Below the pieces are notes generated by a model. The model was given only the letters and a program-made list of their open reading frames with translations. It searched no databases and was not told the origin of the DNA. Shown here one piece after another: positions 5,648 to 12,059 of a DNA stretch of 13,448 nt; the first letter of the stretch is position 1, and each line of letters opens with the position of its first letter. A program made the position numbers and the translations under genes. This stretch comes from an uncultured Clostridia bacterium. GTDB lineage: Bacteria > Bacillota > Clostridia > Christensenellales > Borkfalkiaceae. Where the stretch lies: positions 1-13,448 of the forward strand of contig CAMNIW010000014.1 in NCBI GenBank assembly GCA_946540675.1, read 5' to 3'.

Positions 5648-6064
5648 ATGGAACAGATTTTACCGATCATTTTACCGCAGGCAAGGGACGCTATAGTTAT
5701 TCTCGGTTTTATCGCTATCGATATCGCGACCGGATTAATAAAGGCCGCTGCCCTCGGAAACTATACGAGCGAGACAATGCGAAAGGGGCTTTTTCATAAA
5801 GTCGCGGAACTGCTCGCTTTTGCTTTCGGGCTCCTGGCCGATCTTACTTTTCCGATTATCGGGGTTAAGTTGCCGGTTTCCGTTGCGCGGAGTATTGCCG
5901 TTTATCTTTGCGTTATGGAATCCGGGAGCATCACCGAGAATATCGGGCAAATAAACCCGGATATAGCAAAGTACCTCTCGGGCATTTTCGAAAAAATCAA
6001 GCCGGCGTCGCCTGGTAATGAAAAGCCCGAAGAAATAAACGAAAGAGAGGACGATGAAAAATGA
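5648..6064 (+). CDS. Holin, phage holin family 4 (toxin secretion/phage lysis type)
   Basis: This holin forms membrane lesions at the end of infection. I choose the ATG at 5648 because ACGGGG (5635-5640) is well spaced to it. An upstream in-frame TTG at 5630 has no such site. The 138-aa product has hydrophobic segments at about residues 5-30, 53-72 and 75-97 (the first contains IVILGFIAIDIATGLIKA). The D-I-A-T-G-L-I-K-A motif and the later M-R-K-G-L-x-x-K-V are typical of the Holin_4 family found in Gram-positive phages. The C-terminal tail (about 120-138) is highly charged and cytoplasmic by expectation. It is the first protein gene after the pRNA-like element and overlaps the next gene by ATGA. 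Confidence 0.9.
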   Translation: MEQILPIILPQARDAIVILGFIAIDIATGLIKAAALGNYTSETMRKGLFHKVAELLAFAFGLLADLTFPIIGVKLPVSVARSIAVYLCVMESGSITENIGQINPDIAKYLSGIFEKIKPASPGNEKPEEINEREDDEK

Positions 6065-6240
6065 ACGTTGTAGCATTACACAAAAAGTCGCTCGCCGTTA
6101 TCAACATCATCAGCGCGGACAGTATAACGAAATCAGGAACGAATATTATTGTTCACGGTTTTGCAACGACCGCGCCGGGGGCTGCAGCCGATTACACATT
6201 CGCCGCAGCGGATTACCTGATTTCCATTGTCGCGAACTGA
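6061..6240 (+). CDS. 59-aa protein of unknown function in the lysis region
   Basis: The ORF begins at the ATG of an ATGA overlap with the holin stop and has AGAGAGGAC (6043-6051) upstream. It encodes 59 residues: a short basic start (MNVVALHKKS), an Ile/Val-rich segment (about 12-18), a hydrophilic turn, a strand (NIIVHGFATT, 28-37), an Ala-rich stretch (about 41-50), and DYLISIVAN at the end. It seems beta-structured rather than membrane-spanning. No family is recognised. The longer overlapping ORF in another frame (6054-6326) lacks these signals and is a shadow. Its end overlaps the peptidoglycan-binding gene by 14 bases, so it belongs to a tightly packed lysis or head operon. It could be an accessory lysis protein or a small virion protein. 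Confidence 0.7.
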   Translation: MNVVALHKKSLAVINIISADSITKSGTNIIVHGFATTAPGAAADYTFAAADYLISIVAN

Positions 6241-6475
6241 TTTCTTTTCCGATCCACCGATTCTCGAGATCGGGGCCGAGGGCTTTTATGTGCGCGTTTT
6301 GCAAGCCCTGCTTAATCTCCGGTTAAGTGGCCGGCCGCCTCTTACTATTTCCGGGCGTTTCGATATGGCCACGTATAACGCGCTCCATGAATTCCGGACT
6401 CAACATTATTTAAACGGCGATACTGTTACGGACCGGTTAACGTGGGAATTCTTACTTGATGAGGAAAGGAGTTGA
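6227..6475 (+). CDS. Stand-alone peptidoglycan-binding domain protein (82 aa)
   Basis: The product matches the peptidoglycan-binding domain 1 pattern: E-I-G-A-E-G-F-Y-V-R-V-L-Q-A-L-L-N (about residues 14-30), I-S-G-R-F-D-M-A-T-Y-N-A-L-H-E-F-R (41-57), and a closing T-D-R-L-T-W-E-F-L (68-76). The domain fills the protein and no catalytic domain is attached. The start is taken as TTG at 6227, inside the end of the 59-aa gene. Later in-frame candidates would cut into the domain, so the start is the least certain part. Placed after the holin where an endolysin is expected, it could target a separately encoded lysozyme, or the host wall, or be a virion component. A broken endolysin that lost its catalytic part is an alternative. 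Confidence 0.78.
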   Translation: MSRTDFFSDPPILEIGAEGFYVRVLQALLNLRLSGRPPLTISGRFDMATYNALHEFRTQHYLNGDTVTDRLTWEFLLDEERS

Positions 6476-6480
6476 CAAGA

Positions 6481-6813
6481 GTGAAGCTTAAAGTATCGGA
6501 GTATATCGGTCTTATTCAAGCCGGTTATACGCCCGAAGAGATCGCCGCTTTCGAAAAAGAGAGCGAGAATCCGAAACCGGCAGGCGACCCGAAACCGGCC
6601 GAGGATCCGAAACCGGCAGAGGATCCGAAACCGGCAGAGGACCCGAAGCCGGACGTTACCCCGGACGCGGCCGAACGTATCGAGAAAGCCGTCGCAGATT
6701 TTACGAAGGCCCTGCAGTCGTTTAATCTCGCGAACGCACGGCAGCCGGGCGGGGGCATCAAGGACCCGCGCGACGAAGCAAATGAAATCATGACAAAATG
6801 GTGTGGTATGTAA
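6481..6813 (+). CDS. Putative head scaffolding protein with DPKPAE repeats
   Basis: I choose GTG at 6481 because GAGGAAAGGAG (6461-6471) ends 9 bases before it. The TTG at 6472 would touch the ribosome binding site directly. The 110-aa product has three parts: an N-terminal helix pair (residues 1-27; VSEYIGLIQAGYTPEEIAAFEKE), a flexible Pro/Lys-rich linker of near-identical six-residue repeats (about 31-57), and a C-terminal part with a coiled or amphipathic helix (about 60-82) and a charged end. It sits directly before the major capsid gene, where phi29 has scaffold gene 7 (98 aa). The size and helix-rich layout agree, but no direct sequence match is claimed. It could also be a minor head protein. 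Confidence 0.65.
   Translation: MKLKVSEYIGLIQAGYTPEEIAAFEKESENPKPAGDPKPAEDPKPAEDPKPAEDPKPDVTPDAAERIEKAVADFTKALQSFNLANARQPGGGIKDPRDEANEIMTKWCGM
6571..6660 (+). repeat. 18-bp tandem repeat in the scaffold gene
   Basis: CCGAAACCGGCAGAGGAT-type units start at 6571, 6589, 6607 and 6625, with a partial unit at 6643 (CCGAAGCCGGAC). Each codes for PKPAED or PKPAGD, giving a Pro/Lys/Asp spacer. The first and last units are the most diverged. The middle three differ by one or two bases, so they expanded recently. Confidence 0.9.
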
Positions 6814-6826
6814 AGGAGGAAAAACA

Positions 6827-8035
6827 ATGCCTAACACCCCGGAAGTAACGCAGGGCGCGACCCTGCTAAACTCTGTAGTTAGACAGGCGACCGGTCAGAG
6901 CGCGATCGGAAACCTGACCAATCTTGCGACGTTTATATCGACCGCAACAACGTTGCTCGCTATCGGTAAAGATCCCGTACTCAATGCGATGACTCAAGTA
7001 ATGGAGCCGACCATATTCGCCGAGAGGCCGTACGATCAGCCGCTCGCGTCTCTCGCGATCCCCGCCGAGCGTTGGGGGAATATCATTCGGAAACTGGCTC
7101 CCGTTGCCGACGAGATGGAAGACGACAGCGCGTGGCTTTGGCCGGTCGCGTATGATGCAAGCCAGAATCCCCCGGACGGTAAACACGAGTCCGTCGACCC
7201 GTTTGATATCCATAAACAGGACGTTCTCGAGACTCATTTTATGGGAAGCGTCGCGTATATGCAGCACTTCACCACGTTTGAAAATCAGTTTGACGTTGCG
7301 TTTCATGGGCCGGCCGAACTGGCGCAGTTTTTCCAGATGCTCGTGACCGAGAGGCGCAACGACCGCGAGAGTTTCGAAGAGGCGAAGGCCCGCCTGCTGC
7401 AGCTCAACTTTATTGCGGCCCTTCTCGACGAAAACGACAGCGATCGCGTTGTGCATCTTCTTACCGAGTATAATCAAATCAGTGGCCAGAGCCTGACAAA
7501 TCAGGATATCATGCAGGGCGACAACTTTGTCGCGTTTGTCCGTTGGATGTACGCGAGAATCCGCACGATCGTCGGCCAGATGCGAGCCCGTTCGAACAAA
7601 TTCCAGACGAACATCACCGGCAAGAACATTCTCCGGCATACCGACGCGAATAATCTCCGCGTGGCGATTTACCGGCCGTTCATGGAGTATATTAACTCTA
7701 TGGTTCTCTCAAATCTGTATAACGCGGATATGATGCGGCTCCCGACGTACGAGGCAATCGATTATTGGCAGAGTATCGACACCCCGGGAACGATCAACGC
7801 TACCCCTGTTTATACTGATACGACCGGCAGCCCGAAGACCGGAGCCGCAGTTAATAACGCGACGGTTATCGGCCTTATTCACGATCGGGACGCCCTCGGT
7901 TATGCGATGCGCGATCTCCGCATGCCGGCCCCGATTTATAACCCGAAGGGCCTTTATTGGAATACCTATATTCACGGGCGTTTTACCGCTTGTCAGGATA
8001 ACACCGAAAAGGCCGTTGTTCTTTGTCTCGACTAA
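6827..8035 (+). CDS. Major capsid protein, phi29 gp8-like
   Basis: This protein forms the prohead shell. I choose the ATG at 6827 because a textbook AAAGGAGG (6812-6819) lies 7 bases upstream. The in-frame upstream start at 6803 would place this site inside the coding part. The 402-aa product is soluble with no signal peptide. It has an N-terminal arm (about 1-45), a mixed alpha/beta core including D-I-H-K-Q-D-V-L-E-T-H-F (about 118-129), and a helical section containing F-V-R-W-M-Y-A-R-I-R (about 233-242). This suits the HK97-type fold known for phi29 gp8 (448 aa). Identification rests on size, on position after the scaffold candidate and before the tail knob, and on general resemblance. No signature motif exists for this family. 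A strong hairpin follows the stop codon. Confidence 0.85.
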   Translation: MPNTPEVTQGATLLNSVVRQATGQSAIGNLTNLATFISTATTLLAIGKDPVLNAMTQVMEPTIFAERPYDQPLASLAIPAERWGNIIRKLAPVADEMEDDSAWLWPVAYDASQNPPDGKHESVDPFDIHKQDVLETHFMGSVAYMQHFTTFENQFDVAFHGPAELAQFFQMLVTERRNDRESFEEAKARLLQLNFIAALLDENDSDRVVHLLTEYNQISGQSLTNQDIMQGDNFVAFVRWMYARIRTIVGQMRARSNKFQTNITGKNILRHTDANNLRVAIYRPFMEYINSMVLSNLYNADMMRLPTYEAIDYWQSIDTPGTINATPVYTDTTGSPKTGAAVNNATVIGLIHDRDALGYAMRDLRMPAPIYNPKGLYWNTYIHGRFTACQDNTEKAVVLCLD

Positions 8036-8062
8036 ATCGAGAGTTCGATTTCCTTTCTATAT

Positions 8063-8094
8063 GACGGTCCGGGCCTTCCGGGCCGTCGCTTTAT
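8063..8094 (+). terminator. Hairpin after the capsid gene, probably a partial terminator
   Basis: GACGGTCCGG (8063-8072) pairs with CCGGGCCGTC (8078-8087) over 10 bp with one G-U pair and a 5-base loop, followed by GCTTTATA, a short T-run. It lies between the capsid stop and the tail knob ribosome binding site, where no new promoter is seen. A leaky terminator or RNA-stabilising hairpin here would make more capsid mRNA than tail mRNA, as the protein stoichiometry requires. Confidence 0.65.
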
Positions 8095-8106
8095 AAGGAG
8101 TATAAC

Positions 8107-9687
8107 ATGGACGTCTATTTATATAATTTTCAGAAGCGGCGAAACTCGACCGGCCGGCCGTCGATACCGGCGAGCCCTACCGTCACGGCGAAACTCAAAG
8201 ACGGCTGCAGTATAGCGAAACCCGTACTCGAAATATCCTCGACGATTACCGGTTTAAATTCTCTATCGCATACCAATTACGCATATATCCCGGATTTCGA
8301 ACGCTATTATTTTATAACCGATTGGGTATTAACCGGAACGATCGGCGTCGCCTATCTCGTAAGCGATCCGCTCGCGTCTTTTAGGCCGGATATACTCACG
8401 CAACAGCTTTATGTTTTGAGGGCCTCGGCGAATTACGACGGATTTATTCGGGACACGAAATATCCCGTAAAGGCCGCCTATCCGTCTATCGGCACCATTT
8501 ACGATATGAGGGCGAACCCGCTGCAGCCGGCCGCGCAAAGTTACGGGTGTTTTGTGATTGGTGTCGTTGGAAAGGGAACAACGTTCGGCTCGGTTGATTA
8601 TTACGCAATGAGTTATTTAGTTTTCATTCAGTTAATGAATAAACTGTTTAACTTAACGACGCAATGGGCCGACGGTGGTTCCGATCTCGCGGACGGCCTC
8701 AAAAAAGCGATCACGGACCCCATGCAATATCTCGTCTCGTGCATGTGGTACCCCTATAGCGTTAACGATTTTGTCGATCGCAATTTAGTATCAGCCGTTA
8801 CCGGAATAACCGTCGGTTATGATACTATCGCTCTCGGCGTGACCGCTTACAAATTTAATACGATGCTTAACATCGAGTTTACAAACCTCATATCATGTCA
8901 GACGCCCAGGCATCCGCTCGAAGCCTCGCGCGGGAACTATGTGAATTACGAACCGTTTGCCCGGTATTACGTGTCGTTCTATCCGTTTTGCTCGCTGATC
9001 GAACTTGATTCTACCCTGTTAAGCGCAACGACCGATTTCGTTTATACGGTGGACCTTCGGACCGGAAAAGGGATTCTTTCGATTTGCCCGGACCATACCG
9101 GCGACACGTGGGCCGATTGGCGACCGTTGCGGCCTTTCCGGGTTATCGAGGCGCAAGTCGGCGTTGATATCCCCGTCGCGGTTATCCAGACAGCTAAACC
9201 CGCGAGCGTGGGCGAGTATATCCAAAACACGGCTGTAGCAGCAGCGACCGAATTCGGAAGCCCGGCAGCGATCCTCAAAAAAGCATACTCGTCTCTTGTT
9301 CAGGGCGTCGGAAACCTTATCGGATCGAGCGACGAAGAGCTTCAGCAGTATTATAATGAGATCGGAGAAACACCGCTTAACGCGGGAGATCTTGGAAAAG
9401 TGGCGTCAGCCGGGGCAGCGATGAAATCCACGTGTGAAATGTTCGGCGCGCAATCAACGATATCATTTAATAACCGGATGCCGTTTATGTTTTGGGGGGA
9501 GTTTTTCACGACAGCAGGAGTCGATCTTTCGGACCATGGCCGGCCACTTATGCAGAAAGTCGCGCTTTCAACGTTAAACGGTGGTTTTGTACTCTGTGAA
9601 AATCCGCATATTGCAATTCCGGCCGCGTATGCCTCGGAAGTGACCGCGATCGAAAACGCCCTCGCGACCGGCGTTTATTTGGAGTAA
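8107..9687 (+). CDS. Tail knob protein, phi29 gp9-like
   Basis: The ATG at 8107 has AAGGAG at 8095-8100. The 526-aa product is close in size to phi29 gp9 (599 aa), which makes the distal tail tube and inserts into the host membrane for DNA release. Its start (VYLYNFQKRRNSTGRP, residues 3-18) and its end (an L-N-G-G-F-V-L-C-E-N-P-H segment, then a helix, then TGVYLE) follow patterns I associate with tail proteins of phi29-like phages. An Ala/Ile-rich, weakly charged region at about residues 353-408 is a candidate for the membrane-active loop of gp9. Tyr, Phe and Trp are abundant, as in beta-rich tail tubes. The neighbours are capsid, tail lysozyme and portal genes. A minor structural role other than the knob cannot be excluded. 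Confidence 0.78.
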   Translation: MDVYLYNFQKRRNSTGRPSIPASPTVTAKLKDGCSIAKPVLEISSTITGLNSLSHTNYAYIPDFERYYFITDWVLTGTIGVAYLVSDPLASFRPDILTQQLYVLRASANYDGFIRDTKYPVKAAYPSIGTIYDMRANPLQPAAQSYGCFVIGVVGKGTTFGSVDYYAMSYLVFIQLMNKLFNLTTQWADGGSDLADGLKKAITDPMQYLVSCMWYPYSVNDFVDRNLVSAVTGITVGYDTIALGVTAYKFNTMLNIEFTNLISCQTPRHPLEASRGNYVNYEPFARYYVSFYPFCSLIELDSTLLSATTDFVYTVDLRTGKGILSICPDHTGDTWADWRPLRPFRVIEAQVGVDIPVAVIQTAKPASVGEYIQNTAVAAATEFGSPAAILKKAYSSLVQGVGNLIGSSDEELQQYYNEIGETPLNAGDLGKVASAGAAMKSTCEMFGAQSTISFNNRMPFMFWGEFFTTAGVDLSDHGRPLMQKVALSTLNGGFVLCENPHIAIPAAYASEVTAIENALATGVYLE

Positions 9688-9691
9688 AATC

Positions 9692-10420
9692 ATGCCGTGG
9701 CATAATAAACAAACCTACGGATACACCCGAGAATCGAGCGAGGCAACAGATAACGCCACTATGGTAATGGATATTCTAACCTCGCTCGGATGGGGAAAGG
9801 CTGCAGTTTGTGCGGCCCTTGGAAATTTCGAGGCAGAAAGTGATTATAATCCGTGGCGTTGGCAGTACGAGACAGTTTTACCGGTTAACGATAGTCGGAT
9901 CGGTGTCGTGTGCGGTGATAATACCGCGCACGCGTACGGAATTTTTCAATCGGACCCGGCAGCAAACTATATATACCGAAGTCAATCGCCCTCGTATCCG
10001 GGTTATGGTCCGAACTATTCAAACCAGACGGGGAGCCAGAACGACGGAACCGCTCAAATGCACTATCTTAATTGGGTGTGTTCAAACTATAGTGACGGCT
10101 CGTGCGGCGGATGGAATCAATATTATCATGACGCGATCCCGTTCGCTACTTTTAAGGCGCAAACGGATTTGACCGTTTACTCTATTGAAACGTTAGTAAA
10201 AATATTTCATGATGGGTATGAGCGTTCGGCGACGTGGACCTCGACCGGCCAGCGGAGACAAGCCGCGGCGCGGCATTGGTGGGAGTATTTCGGGGGCTAC
10301 GTCCCGCCCGGTCCGGGCCCGTCCAGTGGTGGCGGGGCATGGTTCGGCGTTTTCCATGTCTTGAAAAAACGCAAAGAAAATGGTATAGTTTATAAACGGA
10401 AAGGGGGAGTTATACGGTGA
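9692..10420 (+). CDS. Tail-associated lysozyme, phi29 gp13-like (phage tail lysozyme domain)
   Basis: The N-terminal domain (about residues 18-205) matches the phage tail lysozyme pattern: an early helix M-V-M-D-I-L, then G-W-G-K-A-A-V-C-A-A-L-G-N-F-E-A-E-S-D-Y-N-P (33-54), with E49 as the likely catalytic Glu (E47 is the alternative), and A-Y-G-I-F-Q later (about 81-86). It should open peptidoglycan during DNA injection, and it may also serve lysis because no endolysin is found next to the holin. The domain is followed by a Pro/Gly linker (PPGPGP) and a short basic tail, where phi29 gp13 has a second, metallopeptidase domain (365 aa in total, 242 here). The ATG at 9692 has GGAG at 9681-9684. 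The 3' end contains the promoter of the portal gene and overlaps it by GTGA. Confidence 0.85.
   Translation: MPWHNKQTYGYTRESSEATDNATMVMDILTSLGWGKAAVCAALGNFEAESDYNPWRWQYETVLPVNDSRIGVVCGDNTAHAYGIFQSDPAANYIYRSQSPSYPGYGPNYSNQTGSQNDGTAQMHYLNWVCSNYSDGSCGGWNQYYHDAIPFATFKAQTDLTVYSIETLVKIFHDGYERSATWTSTGQRRQAAARHWWEYFGGYVPPGPGPSSGGGAWFGVFHVLKKRKENGIVYKRKGGVIR
10361..10389 (+). promoter_or_regulatory. Internal promoter before the portal gene
   Basis: TTGAAA (10361-10366), a 17-bp spacer, then extended -10 TGG-TATAGT (10384-10389). It lies in the last codons of the lysozyme gene, in a locally AT-rich stretch. The start would be near 10396, just before AAAGGGGGAG (10400-10409) and the portal GTG at 10417. 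It can supply portal, lower collar and fibre mRNA independently of the upstream operon. Confidence 0.65.
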
Positions 10421-11334
10421 ATTTGCCTATACCATACGACGTCGAGAACGTGGCGAAAGCCTCTTTTTCGCCCTCGACGTTTCATCTCGCAGATAACGCG
10501 TCATTCGGGTTTTATGCGCGTTATCTTTGGCAGAAAATGACCAACGTTTTTAAATTTACGCTCCCGGCCGAGTGGGACGAGGATTATTTTAAATACGTTC
10601 TTTTCGGCATGGGTTATATCCCGGTACTGTATACAAACGAATTCGGCGTTATCCCGCAGTACGGGGCGGCCGGAGGGTATAACCAGTTTTTCGAGCCCGA
10701 TTTCGTGATCATATCAAATGAACTGCTACCGGACGAGAGCGGCCGCGAATTGAAGATCGGGCGCGATTGCGAAGTCGTGCGCCTCGCTCCCGATTGGAGA
10801 GGCGCGGGCGATCTTATCGGGTTTTATGCGGCTAAAATGGCCCTATGCTCGCAGTCAATCGATATTAACCTGATAAACAGCAAAATCGCGTTTGTCTTCG
10901 GCGCAAAGTCGAAAGCGCAGGCCGAGGCATTCAAAAAGATGTATCAGGATATTGCGAGCGGAGAGCCAGCCGTTGTGATCGACAAATCGCTGTTTTCTGA
11001 AGAGGGTGACGCGCAGTGGCAGCTTTTCAGCCAGGACCTGAAAAATACATATCTCGTTTCTGATATCGTTTCCGATATGCGAAAGCTCGAAGAGGAATTT
11101 GATACAAAGATAGGTATTCCGAACGCGAATACCGACAAGCGCGAGAGACTCAATACCGACGAAGTAAACGCGAACAACGTCGAAACCGAAATGATAGCCG
11201 AGGGTTGGTTAAACAGCATCCGAACCGGTTTCGAGAAAGTCAAAAAATTATATCCGGGCGTTAATTGCTCGGTCGATTGGAGGGTTAAACCGAATGTTAC
11301 CGTTTCCGAACAGAGCGACACTATCCGTAACTGA
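10417..11334 (+). CDS. Portal / head-tail connector (upper collar), phi29 gp10-like
   Basis: This protein forms the dodecameric portal through which DNA enters and leaves the capsid and on which the packaging RNA and ATPase dock. The 305 aa almost equal phi29 gp10 (309 aa). The diagnostic stretch is E-E-E-F-D-T-K-I-G-I-P-N-A-N-T-D-K-R-E-R (about 225-244) followed by DEVNANNVET (about 248-257), a strongly conserved part of upper collar proteins. The N-terminus has the expected F-Y-A-R-Y-L-W (32-38). Translation starts at GTG 10417, which overlaps the lysozyme stop and is served by AAAGGGGGAG at 10400-10409. The gene overlaps the lower collar start by 41 bases, so the two connector parts are tightly coupled. 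Confidence 0.93.
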   Translation: MNLPIPYDVENVAKASFSPSTFHLADNASFGFYARYLWQKMTNVFKFTLPAEWDEDYFKYVLFGMGYIPVLYTNEFGVIPQYGAAGGYNQFFEPDFVIISNELLPDESGRELKIGRDCEVVRLAPDWRGAGDLIGFYAAKMALCSQSIDINLINSKIAFVFGAKSKAQAEAFKKMYQDIASGEPAVVIDKSLFSEEGDAQWQLFSQDLKNTYLVSDIVSDMRKLEEEFDTKIGIPNANTDKRERLNTDEVNANNVETEMIAEGWLNSIRTGFEKVKKLYPGVNCSVDWRVKPNVTVSEQSDTIRN

Positions 11335-12040
11335 TTTATATAACTATGACGAAACGTTGTTTGACAACCTGAAACTGCCGGACGATTTTGATACCGATGA
11401 AAACCGTGATACGTTGATCAATGAAATTCTTATGCGCTCGAAAGATTTCGAGGCCCTTTATCCTGACGCGGATTTTATGAAAACACAAATAAAATTTTGG
11501 TCAGAGGCGCGGTTTTTCGTTTGGAAAAAAGTTTATACTCTGTCTACTCTCGAATATAACCCGATCGAAAACTATGATCGTATGGAAGAGAGCAGCGAAA
11601 CCGGGCAAAATGCCACGGAGAGGACCGGGGAGGCCGTTTCTGCCCGGGCGGGTAGTAATAGTCAGGATCAGAGCGAAAGACGCGCAGAGAGCAGCAGCGA
11701 GGCCGGCAGCGAGAGCAACGAAACGAAAAAGGCCGGTTATAACACGGAGGGCCTGCAGACGCAGAGCGGCCAGAGCGGCAGCAGCAGCGCGCAGAGGGCA
11801 GCCACAACGGAGAATACAACGACAGGATCCGGAACCACTACAGAGACAGCGACCGGGCGCACGAACGAAAACGAAAACAGCAACCACAACGTGTTAAGAA
11901 CCTCGCGAATCCATGGTAATATCGGCGTGACGACCCCTGCACAGATGCTCAGGGGGGACCTCGAAATTTACCCGGATTTAAACCTGATTCACCGGATCGT
12001 TGAGGATTTCGTTACATCATTTTGCATCATGGTGTATTAA
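11294..12040 (+). CDS. Lower collar protein, phi29 gp11-like, with low-complexity insert
   Basis: This collar protein joins portal and tail. The ATG at 11294, inside the portal gene, is preceded by GGAGGGT at 11279-11285. The N-terminal part contains the family pattern L-I-N-E-I-L (41-46), EALYPDAD (53-60), and L-E-Y-N-P-I-E-N-Y-D-R-M-E (86-98). The C-terminal part has RIHGNIGVTTPAQML (205-219) and ends F-C-I-M-V-Y. Between them (about 98-198) lies a hydrophilic stretch made almost only of Ser, Thr, Gly, Glu, Gln, Asn and Ala, certainly disordered. The 248 aa are shorter than phi29 gp11 (293 aa), and the disordered part makes up about 40 percent, so the folded core is reduced. Long ORFs on either strand over this region are composition shadows. 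Confidence 0.9.
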   Translation: MLPFPNRATLSVTDLYNYDETLFDNLKLPDDFDTDENRDTLINEILMRSKDFEALYPDADFMKTQIKFWSEARFFVWKKVYTLSTLEYNPIENYDRMEESSETGQNATERTGEAVSARAGSNSQDQSERRAESSSEAGSESNETKKAGYNTEGLQTQSGQSGSSSAQRAATTENTTTGSGTTTETATGRTNENENSNHNVLRTSRIHGNIGVTTPAQMLRGDLEIYPDLNLIHRIVEDFVTSFCIMVY

Positions 12041-12059
12041 GAAAGGAGCAAAGAATTAT

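Noticed and set aside
6054..6326. 90-codon ORF in a different frame after the holin
   Set aside because: The 59-aa ORF at 6061 has the stop/start overlap and ribosome site, and the peptidoglycan-binding ORF follows in a recognisable frame.
6866..7639. Long minus-strand ORF (257 codons) opposite the capsid gene
   Set aside because: It is a shadow of the capsid reading frame, with no ribosome binding site or promoter and low-complexity basic composition.
11574..11897. Plus-strand ORF in another frame over the lower collar insert
   Set aside because: The Arg/Ala-only composition follows from the low-complexity DNA. No start signals.
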